From assembly GCA_022482625.1 (NCBI GenBank), contig JAKVOU010000001.1, forward strand, positions 2,404,784-2,468,783: 64,000 nt of DNA. Reading direction: 5' to 3'. Position numbers and translations under genes: made by a program. Every line of letters begins with the position of its first letter. The first letter of the stretch is position 1. Origin of the DNA: Spirochaetia bacterium (GTDB lineage: Bacteria; Spirochaetota; Spirochaetia; Sphaerochaetales; Sphaerochaetaceae). Shown piece by piece: positions 8,533 to 17,321 of this stretch. The notes below the pieces were generated by a model. The model had not been told where the DNA came from. It ran no database searches and saw nothing but the letters and a program-made list of their open reading frames with translations.

Positions 8533-9594
8533 ATGAAAAGAAATTTATTGCTTCTTTTGATGGTCTTTGCAACGTTGAGTTTCCCTCTGTTTGCAAATGG
8601 TACGGATGAAAAGAATGTTGATGCTGCAAATCCTTACAAAGGTAAGGATCTTGTAGTAGCCACATGGGGGTGGAGCGCAGGAAATCTGAAGAAGCTCTCT
8701 GAAGATTTTGAAAAAAAGTATGGCTGCAATATCGTAATTGACGAGACAAGCGGCAACTCAGATCGTTTGAACAAGCTTATTGCACAGAAAAACAATCCGG
8801 AGATTGATGTTGCTATTCTGTCTGATAATTTTGCTTCCATCGGTATAGAGAAGGGACTATTTGACAAAATTGACAAGTCTGTAGTAACCAGTTATGACGA
8901 CTTATATGACTTTGCAAAGAATGCTGATGGTTATGGCCCTTGCTATTCATTGGTCCGTTATGGAATTCTTTATAATGCCGATGCTGTTTCTGCGCCGACT
9001 TCCTATATGGATTTGTTCAATGGCAACTATGACGGATTGATCAGTCTTCCTGATATGGCCAGTACTGCAGGTCCCTATCTTTTGGTTTCCCTTGCTGAGG
9101 ATCTTGGAGGTAGCCAGGAGAATGTGACTCCTGCAATGGAATTGCTTAAGAAGGAAAAGAGCAAGATAGCTGATTTCTATATGTCCGGCAGTTCGGTTCA
9201 GACAGGGTTTACCACTGGTGAGATTGCTGTCGCAGTGTTTATGGATATGAACGTACCTTTGTTGAGGAAATCTGGACTTGACATAAAGTGGGTGACACCG
9301 AAGGAAGGCAGTTTCTCTGCTGCTGCAACAGCAAATGTAGTCAAAGGCTGTCAGAATCCTAAGCTTGCACAACTGTTTATCCAGTATCTTATCAGCGAAA
9401 ATGTTCAGAACAAGGTTGCTGATGTGCTGAGTGAAGCACCCTGTAACAGCAAGGCTACAATGAGTGAGGAAAAAGCAAAATATCTTGCAAGCGGTGAAGA
9501 TGCTTTCAAGGCTTTGAAAGTCTTTGATTTGGATTATATAAACAGCAACAAGGCTACGTGGATTGAGCAGTTCCAAAAGGAAATTGCCAACTGA
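8533..9594 (+). CDS. ABC transporter substrate-binding protein, PotD-like
   Basis: 353 residues. A Sec signal of about 21 residues ends 'FPLFANG', a form frequent in spirochetes. The mature part follows the PotD/FbpA-type periplasmic binding fold: 'DLVVATWGWSAGNLKKLSEDF' strand-helix, then 'YGILYNADAV' and 'ISLPDMASTAGPYLLVSLA'. It is the last gene of the four-gene importer and is followed by a strong terminator. Polyamine is the default ligand by operon order; another small cation or organic anion is possible because key polyamine-binding residues cannot be checked by eye. Confidence 0.88.
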   Translation: MKRNLLLLLMVFATLSFPLFANGTDEKNVDAANPYKGKDLVVATWGWSAGNLKKLSEDFEKKYGCNIVIDETSGNSDRLNKLIAQKNNPEIDVAILSDNFASIGIEKGLFDKIDKSVVTSYDDLYDFAKNADGYGPCYSLVRYGILYNADAVSAPTSYMDLFNGNYDGLISLPDMASTAGPYLLVSLAEDLGGSQENVTPAMELLKKEKSKIADFYMSGSSVQTGFTTGEIAVAVFMDMNVPLLRKSGLDIKWVTPKEGSFSAAATANVVKGCQNPKLAQLFIQYLISENVQNKVADVLSEAPCNSKATMSEEKAKYLASGEDAFKALKVFDLDYINSNKATWIEQFQKEIAN

Positions 9595-9623
9595 TTGTTT
9601 CTTTTTTCCTGAAGAATAAGACA

Positions 9624-9657
9624 AAACGGAGCATCAACATCAGATGCTCCGTTTTTT
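9624..9657 (+). terminator. Intrinsic terminator of the PotBCAD-like operon
   Basis: A 12-bp stem (AAACGGAGCATC / GATGCTCCGTTT) with a 7-nt loop leads into a run of six T, 30 bp after the binding-protein stop. The A residues 5' of the stem could also let it work on the minus strand. Confidence 0.9.
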
Positions 9658-9722
9658 ACCATGATACAGGAATCGTACAGCAAGTGTCGGATGGCAACCA
9701 TCAGAGTCGATAGGCTTTTGTT

Positions 9723-10916
9723 TTATCCTTCGTGCTGTGCTAGGAACTTTGATCGGCTCAGAAGCAATGAAACAAGATATTCGACACCCAAGGAAAGGGC
9801 ATCTTCATCCATAAGGTACTTCGGGTTGTGGTGAGGGAAGATGATTCCTTTTTCTACGGAACGTGCTCCCAGTTCCACGAAGAATGACGGACACTTCTCG
9901 CTGAGATAGCAGAAATCTTCTCCCGGCATTATAGGCTTGATTTCAAGCAAGGTAGCTTTCCCGAACTGATTTATGATGAAATCTTTGGTCCAATCGGAAA
10001 GATGTTCCTCATTTATGACACTGTCATAGCCCAGTTCATACGTAACTTGGCACTGTGCCTTGGATGCGGCACATATTCCCTCTGAAAGTTCCTTGATCCT
10101 TTGTTCCGCCGTTTTTCTTGCTTCAGGGCTGAAGCTCCGTACGGAACCGGAAAGCGTCACGGTATCAGGTATGATATTATAGGCGTTACCCCCATGTATT
10201 TCACATATGCTGAGCACAAGCATGTCGTTGGGGTCAATGTTCCTTGATGGAATGGTCTGGAGTGCCTGGATAATCTGTCCTGCTATCGGCAGAGGGTCAA
10301 TGCACTGCTGTGGCATGGCAGAATGCCCTCCTTTTCCTATGATGGAAATGGAAAACTTATCCGTACTGGCTGTCAGTATTCCCTTGCACCATCCCAATTT
10401 TCCTGTCGGATAATTTGAACTCAGATGCAAGCCGAAACACTCATCTACATCATCAACGACGCCGGAGCGGACTATTTCAATGGCACCCCCGGGAGGAACT
10501 TCCTCAGCATGTTGGAAAAGCATCCGTACTTCGCCATACAGGTCATCAAGATGATCCTGCAGTATCTTGGTGGCGGACAACAACATTGCAGCATGTCCAT
10601 CATGCCCGCAGGCGTGCATTACCCCCGGAATTTCAGAACGGAACGGAAGTTCGTTTTCTTCCTGTATGGGCAGGGCATCTATATCTGCACGGACAAGCAA
10701 TACAGGACCTGGCCTTTTGGAGGTAAGGGTTGCAAGGACACTGGTCTGTGTAGGTTTTGTTATTTCAATGTCATTGCCAAAACTTTTCAATGTTCTTTCT
10801 ATATAGGAAGAAGTCTTGACTTCATGGAATGATAGTTCAGGATGTTTATGGAAATGTCTTCTGAAGGCAATTGTCGAAGCAGCTTCCTCAGCTACTTCAT
10901 TTGTCAGGTCAATCAT
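9723..10916 (-). CDS. M20D-family amidohydrolase/peptidase (hippurate hydrolase-like)
   Basis: 397 residues from the ATG at 10916, chosen because AGAGGA sits 7 nt upstream; a longer frame to 10997 has no ribosome site. Motifs of the M20D family are present: 'FRRHFHKHPELSFHE' near the start, metal-binding 'ACGHDGHAAMLL' (about 100-110), 'HAEEVPPGG' and the C-terminal 'MPGEDFCYL'. The family removes acyl groups from N-acyl amino acids or cleaves small amides in the cytoplasm with two metal ions. It lies 140 bp downstream of a ketopantoate-reductase-like gene on the same strand and is probably cotranscribed with it. Substrate unknown. Confidence 0.9.
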   Translation of the reverse strand: MIDLTNEVAEEAASTIAFRRHFHKHPELSFHEVKTSSYIERTLKSFGNDIEITKPTQTSVLATLTSKRPGPVLLVRADIDALPIQEENELPFRSEIPGVMHACGHDGHAAMLLSATKILQDHLDDLYGEVRMLFQHAEEVPPGGAIEIVRSGVVDDVDECFGLHLSSNYPTGKLGWCKGILTASTDKFSISIIGKGGHSAMPQQCIDPLPIAGQIIQALQTIPSRNIDPNDMLVLSICEIHGGNAYNIIPDTVTLSGSVRSFSPEARKTAEQRIKELSEGICAASKAQCQVTYELGYDSVINEEHLSDWTKDFIINQFGKATLLEIKPIMPGEDFCYLSEKCPSFFVELGARSVEKGIIFPHHNPKYLMDEDALSLGVEYLVSLLLSRSKFLAQHEG

Positions 10917-11056
10917 ATGTAAATCCTCTGTATTTGGTATATCCATGATATCTGCCACATGAGTCAGTGTAAACCCAGATGGAGATATCACCTGCATTTA
11001 CTTGGTGTTTTTCTGTTTCTTTTCTTGAAATCCAAGAAATCATGATACCGCTGGGT

Positions 11057-11992
11057 CTACGTGTCATTTCCTTCCAGGATTCCTGCATTCACTTTGTCTA
11101 CGGTCTTCAATATGTCATAGACAAAGCGACAGACCGGGAGGTCTACATGGTGGAGTTTTCCCAGCCTGAGGGCTTCTCCCATGAACATATCGATTTCCGT
11201 CTGCTTCTTGTTGAGGACATCCTGTACCATGCTGCATTTCCCTGTAGGGGCGTAGGCATCGAAGAAGTTATCCAGGTTACGAATGTCCTGCTGGCTGAGC
11301 TTGATTCCCATGGTATTTGCGAGCGAGACGATTTCCTGCATGATGCATTCCATTGCATCGCAGGCTTCGGGTACCCGTTGGAACCATAGGTGCTGGCCTC
11401 TGAAGATTGCTTCCACGGTATTGCAGGCGGCGTTCAACATATATTTTCGCCAAATATCCAACTGTATGTCCGGGCTGATTTCACAAGGCAAGCTTTTGGA
11501 AAACAGGTCATGGATTTTCAAGATACGTTCCGTAGGCTGTCCATCTTTTTCCCCGATTAAAACCTGGCCGACAGGCTTGAAGTCTACATGGTTTCCTGTT
11601 TTGTTCGCATTGATCCTGCTCAGGCTGTAGATGACTTTTTCTTTTCCGAAATGTTCTGCAAGGATCTCTTCGCTGGTCAAACCATTCATGAGGCTCATAA
11701 GCACCGTATCGGGCCCGATTTCTCGTCTGATATCTTCCAATGCATCATCCAACTGATAGCTTTTTACTGCTATGATCAACAAATCGGGAACCATGCCGCT
11801 TTCTCCTGGGGCGACCACATTGAGTTCATGTTTTGTTCCATTGATTACTACCCCCTCTTCCTTGAGGCGTCGGGCTCTTTTCCCTTCTGCAAGTACACGA
11901 ATCTGTTCCTTCCTGAGTCGCTGGCGAATAGCATGATAAGCTACGCAGCCTTCCGCACCCAAACCAATGATGCTTACCGTTTTAAATTCCAT
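11057..11992 (-). CDS. Ketopantoate reductase family protein (PanE/ApbA-like NADPH reductase)
   Basis: 311 residues. The N-terminal Rossmann fold begins 'VSIIGLGAEGCVAYHAI' (GxGxxG-like), followed by 'IIAVKSYQLDDAL' and 'LMNGLTSEEIL', the PanE/ApbA core. The C-terminal helical domain has 'WRKYMLNAACNTVEAIF', with the lysine typical of the family. GAGGA precedes the ATG. Classical PanE makes pantoate for coenzyme A, but many paralogs reduce other 2-keto acids. The pairing with an M20D hydrolase and the nearby hydroxy-acid operon makes a catabolic role equally possible. Confidence 0.85.
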   Translation of the reverse strand: MEFKTVSIIGLGAEGCVAYHAIRQRLRKEQIRVLAEGKRARRLKEEGVVINGTKHELNVVAPGESGMVPDLLIIAVKSYQLDDALEDIRREIGPDTVLMSLMNGLTSEEILAEHFGKEKVIYSLSRINANKTGNHVDFKPVGQVLIGEKDGQPTERILKIHDLFSKSLPCEISPDIQLDIWRKYMLNAACNTVEAIFRGQHLWFQRVPEACDAMECIMQEIVSLANTMGIKLSQQDIRNLDNFFDAYAPTGKCSMVQDVLNKKQTEIDMFMGEALRLGKLHHVDLPVCRFVYDILKTVDKVNAGILEGNDT

Positions 11993-12157
11993 GTATCAAT
12001 TCCTCATGGTCTTCATAGTTGTATTTTATTTTCTGAATTTCAATGGATATTTATAAGAACTGTATATTAAAATATAAAAATACTCAAATCATCTATCTGT
12101 CGGAAAGAAGTCCAAGAGGCATATCAGTCAAAAGCAGGGTAGTCTTGAAAATTAGAG

Positions 12158-12194
12158 ACAAAAAGAAGATGTCCTCATTGAAAAGGACATCTTC
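12158..12194 (-). terminator. Intrinsic terminator of the LarA-UxaA-GntP operon
   Basis: Read on the minus strand, GAAGATGTCC and GGACATCTTC form a perfect 10-bp stem with a 10-nt loop followed by a T-tract. It lies 43 bp after the GntP stop. Confidence 0.9.
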
Positions 12195-12236
12195 CCAACA
12201 ACCAACCAACAATAGGAAATCGTAATGATTGGAGTT

Positions 12237-13616
12237 TTACATGAATAAGTTGCCGATCATCAGTACGACGAACCCTACTGTCGAAAGACAAAGTACGCAT
12301 CCGAACCAGTTTTCATACATTTCTTTCATGTCAGACAGACCGATGGTCTTGTTGACGACCCAGAAGTAACTGTCATGGACGTTCGTGATACCGATGGAAC
12401 CGATGCAGCAAGCCAAACCTGCAAGGTATGGATTGACTGAAGCCATCTGGAGCATGACCGGTGCTGTGAGCGAACCTGCGGTAAGCATGCCGACGGTTGC
12501 TGACCCGGTCACTATCCTAAGCAGATAGGCCATGAAGAACGGTAGCAGGATACCTGGGATATGGGATTTGATCATCATGTTTGCCAATACGGTACCAGCT
12601 CCGCTGTCCTTGAGCACTTGCCCAAGTGCACCACCTGCACCAGTGACGAAGATGATGATACCGGCTTGTTCGATTGACTTGTCGAGCATGGAAACCATTT
12701 TCTTGCGGTCAATCTTGCCACCTAGCCCATAAATGGCAACCAGAAGACCGATGAGCACTGCGACCACGGGATCACCGATGAGGGTAATGACAGTCTTTGC
12801 TGTTCCTTCTATACCGGCTACCGAGGAAATTGTTTTCGTCAGGATCAGTATGATCGGCAGGAAAATCGGAAGGAACGAAACAAATGTATTGGGAAGGTCT
12901 TTATCCGAAATTGAATCTTCATATTTCATTTCTTCTTTGGTATATTCTCTATCAATCAATACGCTCATGTCATTGGGATCGGGTACCCGATAGAGTTTTT
13001 TGCCTATCCATCTGGCATAGAGTATACCGGCAATGGCAATAGGTATGGAGAATATCAATCCTAATAAGATGAATTTTCCCAGGTCAAGGCTGAAATACCC
13101 GGATATTGCCAACGGGCCAGGTGTCGGCGGGACCAAGGAATGTGTTGTGAGTAGGGCAGCTGCCAATGCACAGCCGATGGTAATGACACTTCGTCCTGTT
13201 TTCCTTGAAAGTGATTTTGCCAGAGGGCAAAGGATGACAAATGCACTGTCGCAGAAGACAGGTATTGCAACAAGAAAGCCTGTGATTGCCATTGCGATAT
13301 CTTCTTTGCCTTCTCCAAGCAGTTTGATGAAAGTCGTGGCCATGCGGGTTGCAGCTCCGCTTGCCTCAAATACGGCTCCCATCATCACGCCCAGACCGAC
13401 TATGATACCGATGGAACCCAAAGTTCCTCCGAATCCATTCTTTATTGCGACGACAATCTTGTTTACCGGAAGACCGACTGCCAGGCCTGCTACAATTGAT
13501 CCGATGATCATTGCAACGAATACATGAATCTTTGTTTTTGTAGAACAATAAAAGATCAAGCCGATTGCCAATCCCAGTCCAACCAATACGCGTACGACGC
13601 TTACATCTGTTGACAT
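12237..13616 (-). CDS. GntP-family permease (gluconate/hydroxy-acid:H+ symporter)
   Basis: 459 residues, about 12-14 hydrophobic segments, with GntP-family landmarks such as 'GFGGTLGSIGIIVGLG' (about 60-76), 'TTHSLVPPTPGPLAIS' (about 155-170) and 'ITNVHDSYFWVVNKTIGL' near the C-terminus. The family imports gluconate, other sugar acids, or short hydroxy acids with protons. AAGGAGG precedes the ATG. It is the last gene of a four-gene operon whose enzymes (LarA-like, UxaA-like) act on hydroxy acids, so the ligand is probably a sugar acid or hydroxy-dicarboxylate. Confidence 0.92.
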   Translation of the reverse strand: MSTDVSVVRVLVGLGLAIGLIFYCSTKTKIHVFVAMIIGSIVAGLAVGLPVNKIVVAIKNGFGGTLGSIGIIVGLGVMMGAVFEASGAATRMATTFIKLLGEGKEDIAMAITGFLVAIPVFCDSAFVILCPLAKSLSRKTGRSVITIGCALAAALLTTHSLVPPTPGPLAISGYFSLDLGKFILLGLIFSIPIAIAGILYARWIGKKLYRVPDPNDMSVLIDREYTKEEMKYEDSISDKDLPNTFVSFLPIFLPIILILTKTISSVAGIEGTAKTVITLIGDPVVAVLIGLLVAIYGLGGKIDRKKMVSMLDKSIEQAGIIIFVTGAGGALGQVLKDSGAGTVLANMMIKSHIPGILLPFFMAYLLRIVTGSATVGMLTAGSLTAPVMLQMASVNPYLAGLACCIGSIGITNVHDSYFWVVNKTIGLSDMKEMYENWFGCVLCLSTVGFVVLMIGNLFM

Positions 13617-13655
13617 AATGGAATATCCTCCTTTTTAATTCCTTGCCTATGTACC

Positions 13656-14828
13656 TCAGATCACTGGACCAAGCATGTAGAAGTCCATCGACTTGGTATA
13701 TTTGATGGCTTCACCTTTGCTGGTTTCTCCGCTTGCAACTCTTAGCAGCAAGTCGAAGGTATCTTCACCTATTTGCTCAATTGAACGTTCTCCTAACGTG
13801 ATCAATCCTGCATTTATATCCATATCGTGGTTCATGCGGCCATACGTAATAGGATTGCCGCATATCTTGATGACAGGAACCACGGGAAATCCCTGGGGGG
13901 CGCCACGTCCGGTGGAGAACAGGATTACCTGGGCTCCTCCTACTGCCATACCTGAAAGCAATTCGATTTCTCTTCCCGGAGAATCCTTGATCCACAGGCC
14001 TTTGCCTTTCGGCACGTCGGTGTACTCGATGACGCCCTCTATGGGCTTTGTACCGGATTTGACGATGGCTCCCAATGATTTCTCTTCAATGGTGCTCAGT
14101 CCGCCTTTGATGTTGCCTGGGGTCGGCTGGCCTTTGCGCATATCTACGCCGATTGCCTTTGCCCTGTTTTCCATCTGCTGGACGATCCTGTCGATTTCAC
14201 TGGCAACGAATTCATTTCTGGCTCTTCTCTTGAGTATGTGTTCTGCCCCTATGAATTCAGTTGTTTCTCCAAACATCACGGTACCGCCTGCATCGACGAT
14301 CTTGTCTGCCACATAGCCGATGACAGGGTTCGAGGCAATGCCGCTGGTCGTATCGGAAGAACCACATTTGATACCCATGACCATCCGTGAAATATCAACT
14401 TCCGTGCGTTGCATCCCGCTGATTGCCCGAACCAGTTTCTGAGCTTTGTCAATGCCTTCCTTGATAGCAATGCTCGTGCCTCCCAGTTCCTGTACATTGA
14501 CTCTTTCTACAGGTTTGCCTGTTTCCCTCAGTGTCTGTTCAAGACGATCGGTATCGACGCCTTCACAACCTAGGCTGACAATCAGGATTGCTCCTACGTT
14601 CGGGTTCTCACCGACCTTGATGAGGCATTCGGTAGTCCTGGTAAGATCGGGAGGTGTCTGGCAACATCCCTGATGATGCAGGATGCCCTGTGTACCGACG
14701 GTTTCGGCAACGATGGCTTCGACTACCTCATTTACACAGACTACTGCCGGCAGGACTGCAACATAGTTGCGACTGCCGACCTTACCGTCTTTTCTTTCAT
14801 AACCGAAATAGGTATATTGCTTTTTCAT
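13656..14828 (-). CDS. UxaA-family hydrolyase, large (C-terminal) subunit
   Basis: 390 residues. It begins 'YFGYERKDGKVGSRNYV', the standard opening of the catalytic domain of altronate/galactarate dehydratases and sulfolactate lyase large subunits, and keeps family Cys motifs ('HHQGCCQTP', 'SLGCEGVD', 'KCGSSDTTSG'). In altronate dehydratase this part is fused to an SAF domain; here the SAF domain is the separate upstream gene, as in SuyAB-type and GarD-like split enzymes. GAGGAG precedes the start. It likely dehydrates or cleaves a 2,3-dihydroxy acid; the exact substrate cannot be told. Confidence 0.9.
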   Translation of the reverse strand: MKKQYTYFGYERKDGKVGSRNYVAVLPAVVCVNEVVEAIVAETVGTQGILHHQGCCQTPPDLTRTTECLIKVGENPNVGAILIVSLGCEGVDTDRLEQTLRETGKPVERVNVQELGGTSIAIKEGIDKAQKLVRAISGMQRTEVDISRMVMGIKCGSSDTTSGIASNPVIGYVADKIVDAGGTVMFGETTEFIGAEHILKRRARNEFVASEIDRIVQQMENRAKAIGVDMRKGQPTPGNIKGGLSTIEEKSLGAIVKSGTKPIEGVIEYTDVPKGKGLWIKDSPGREIELLSGMAVGGAQVILFSTGRGAPQGFPVVPVIKICGNPITYGRMNHDMDINAGLITLGERSIEQIGEDTFDLLLRVASGETSKGEAIKYTKSMDFYMLGPVI

Positions 14829-14840
14829 CTGTGCTGCTCC

Positions 14841-15173
14841 TCAGTGCTTATTCATTTCTTTGATGATCTGTGCCTGTTTGTCTTTGTTCCAGTCGCCACG
14901 GCCACGGATACTTTCTATGTTCTGTATATGCACATGACGGCCTTTCGCAATCGGTTTGCTGGCAATACCGATTTCTTCACCATATTTGGTAATTTGTTGT
15001 CCTACGGTGATATCTACCAATGCTATTTTGTGTCCATATGGTATATCATCCAGGACATGTACGATGCTTGAGTCACCTTTCTTGTCAAAGACTTCGACAT
15101 CTTCCGGTGCGTGTACATCGCTGAACACTGTTGCGACATTGTCTTTCTCATTGATCTTGATTGCTTTGACCAT
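14841..15173 (-). CDS. UxaA-family hydrolyase, small SAF-domain subunit
   Basis: 110 residues forming one SAF domain, with 'IPYGHKIALVDI', 'ITKYGEEIG' and 'GRHVHIQN' as in the N-terminal domain of altronate dehydratase and in SuyA. It sits 12 bp upstream of the large subunit and 3 bp downstream of the LarA-like gene, with AGAGG at proper spacing. The two subunits should form one enzyme. Confidence 0.9.
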   Translation of the reverse strand: MVKAIKINEKDNVATVFSDVHAPEDVEVFDKKGDSSIVHVLDDIPYGHKIALVDITVGQQITKYGEEIGIASKPIAKGRHVHIQNIESIRGRGDWNKDKQAQIIKEMNKH

Positions 15174-15176
15174 GTT

Positions 15177-16449
15177 TTACCTCTTTATGATTACCGCAAC
15201 GCCATCAGGAATTACGGTTACTTTTGCTGTCGGACCCTTGAGCCTGTATGCAGTCTCAAGTGCTTTATCGATATTATCGGCATAAAGGAAGCCCATCTTT
15301 TCTACCAGTTGCTGTGGCAGTGAGGACACCAGGATAATTTTGTATTTCAGTAAAGCTGCACAGAAACGCTGTACGCACCATTGTTCAGGAATCGTATCTT
15401 CAGGTGCTGTCTTCATGATGCGGTCCAGTCTTTCTTGCGGAGTGTCTTCCTGCATCATTTGTTCGAAATGTTTTCCGCCAAGACCTTCCTTGCAGGCCGC
15501 AACGAGAATGACGATACCATTTTTCCTTTACGCATTCCAGTGCACTTGCAAGACCTTTAGGACACTGGTACAGGTTCTGGTCAAGAGGAAATCCTCCGTT
15601 GGTAGTCACGACGATATCAGCTTTCAGTGCAGCTACGCCGTTGTCTTCCAAGAGCTTTCGGCATCCCTGTGCATGTGCTGCTTCCACATCTCCTGCATAT
15701 GCAGTTTCAATTTGCTTGTGTGTGTCCAGCAATACATTGAGGATGAAGGCCAGATGGGCCATCCTTGCTGCACAGGCCATATCCTCGTGTATAGGATTCC
15801 CTGCAAGAATACCTGTCGTTGATTTCGGATCGGCTATCTGTCTGGCACTGTGGTTGATGTTTACACAGGCGGCAGAGGCAATACCGGGCAGGATACTTTT
15901 TCTTCCACCGGAGAATCCGGCAAAGAAATGAGGTTCAATGAAGCCCTCGGCAATAAGCAAGTCGGCTTCAACTGCCAGCTTGTTGATCTCACATTTTGAG
16001 CCTGAAGGCAATGTGCCCAAGTATACACAGCTATCTTTTTCAAAGGCCTGATGGTTGATGATTTTTTCGTGTTCGGCAATTTGCTTCCCAAATCGTTCGA
16101 CCTGTTCTTCCTTTGACATACCCCGATGCAGACCTGTTGCAATGAGGATGGTAATATCGGCGTCTGGGTTGCCTTTCCTGAGTTGTTCAAGAATTATCGG
16201 CATTGTTGTGCTGCTTGGAACAGCCCTTGTGTGATCACTGGTAACCACGACTATTTTCTGTTTTCCCTTTGCAAGTTCCGGTAAGGTTTTTGTTCCGATG
16301 GGGTTATCCAGAGCTCGTCTGACAATCTCTTCAGGGCTTTCCTGCTGTTTCTTGTTTTTGTCAGGGACGGTAAGTACTCCCTCAAACCGATCATTTTCAA
16401 TTTGCATTGGCATGACCTGCCTGTCATAGGGGAGTGAAAATGAATGCAT
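15177..16449 (-). pseudogene. LarA-family nickel-pincer racemase/epimerase, frameshifted
   Basis: The first part (16449 to about 15525) has family motifs 'TSDHTRAVPSS', 'GLHRGMSKEEQ', 'FAGFSGGRKSILPGIAS' and 'GNPIHEDM'. It then leaves frame in a run of five T at 15520-15524. The rest ('GIVILVAACKEGLGGKHFE' onward) continues in another frame to 15177. Deleting one base restores a 423-residue protein, the usual LarA length. The start at 16449 is set by AGGAG 6 nt upstream. LarA enzymes invert hydroxy acids using a nickel-pincer cofactor made by LarB/C/E, none of which is in the window. This may be true decay or a sequencing error. Confidence 0.88.
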
Positions 16450-16462
16450 GTATTTCTCCTGT

Positions 16463-16480
16463 TGCATAAATTATTATGCA
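16463..16480. promoter_or_regulatory. Operator palindrome at the start point of the LarA-UxaA-GntP operon
   Basis: TGCATAAATTATTATGCA: perfect 7-bp arms with a 4-bp centre, directly downstream of the -10 box and covering the likely start point. The divergent FCD-type GntR gene is the natural candidate for its ligand-responsive repressor. Confidence 0.65.
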
Positions 16481-16483
16481 TGC

Positions 16484-16511
16484 ATTATACATCTGATTTT
16501 CCTTGTGTCAA
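16484..16511 (-). promoter_or_regulatory. Sigma-70 promoter of the LarA-UxaA-GntP operon
   Basis: On the minus strand: TTGACA (16506-16511), 16-bp spacer, TATAAT (16484-16489), both hexamers at full consensus. Such a strong promoter normally needs repression, in line with the palindrome just downstream. Confidence 0.8.
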
Positions 16512-16602
16512 GAGAATTGTCTATGTAACATGTCCTTTGTTTTTTTCTATTTGATCCTTCTGACAGAATTTCCTTTTTCAGGTTGTTAGAAAATATTTAC
16601 TA

Positions 16603-16631
16603 TTGTCTTAGCAGGGTAAATTAGCTATTAT
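16603..16631 (+). promoter_or_regulatory. Promoter of the GntR regulator gene; leaderless message likely
   Basis: TTGTCT, 17-bp spacer, TATTAT. The expected start point is within a few bases of the ATG at 16641, and no Shine-Dalgarno sequence precedes that ATG. Confidence 0.5.
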
Positions 16632-16640
16632 ATCTTCATA

Positions 16641-17321
16641 ATGGAAAGGAAAACGAAGCGACCGATCTTGTCCATAAAGGACCAGGTTTACCAAGTATTG
16701 AGGCAAGACATCATGAATGGTGCCTATCAGCCAGGAGAAAGAATAAATGAGGTTGAGATTGCCAAGGAACTGAACGTAAGCCGTTCTCCGGTACATTGCG
16801 CCATTACGGAATTGACAGGAGAGGGTCTTCTGGAGAGTGTTTCCAACAAATCGATCAAAGTCCGCCAGCTTTCCCATAAGCAGGTCCTTGATATCTTTGA
16901 ATATAGGGTACTTGTCGAGTCCTATGCTCTTGGAAAGTTTATCCCTTCACTTACCCCTGCCAATGAAAAAGCCTTCCGTCTGTTCAGACAGGAATTCCTG
17001 GACAATGCTACGTATGACAAGCTTGCAGCCTATGTGGATGTGGATGCCCGTTTCCACAGATACATTGTCGACTGTTCGGGAAATGATATCGTAAGTGATT
17101 CCTTCCATCGTTACTCTGTGCTTATTTCACCTTTCAGAGTCATTTCCTTGAAAAGCAAAGTCCGTTTTTCCGATTCGATCAAGGAACATGTAAAGATCAT
17201 TGATGCTATCCTTTCCGATGATGTTTCTACTGCTGTTGCCACAAATGAAGAACATCTGAATCTTGCAAGTGAGGAAATCAATACATATTTCATCAATAAA
17301 AAGAAGGAAAAAGACAGCTGA
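16641..17321 (+). CDS. GntR-family transcriptional regulator, FCD type
   Basis: 226 residues. The N-terminal winged helix (about 10-75) shows 'QVYQVLRQDIMNGAYQPGERI', 'IAKELNVSRSPVHCAI' and 'LTGEGLLESV'. The C-terminal FCD domain has metal-site features such as 'DARFHRYIV' and a late 'HVKIIDAILSDD' helix. FCD regulators bind small organic acids, often with a metal. It is divergent from the LarA-UxaA-GntP operon with promoters and a palindrome in the 191-bp gap, so it probably represses that operon and itself. Confidence 0.92.
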   Translation: MERKTKRPILSIKDQVYQVLRQDIMNGAYQPGERINEVEIAKELNVSRSPVHCAITELTGEGLLESVSNKSIKVRQLSHKQVLDIFEYRVLVESYALGKFIPSLTPANEKAFRLFRQEFLDNATYDKLAAYVDVDARFHRYIVDCSGNDIVSDSFHRYSVLISPFRVISLKSKVRFSDSIKEHVKIIDAILSDDVSTAVATNEEHLNLASEEINTYFINKKKEKDS

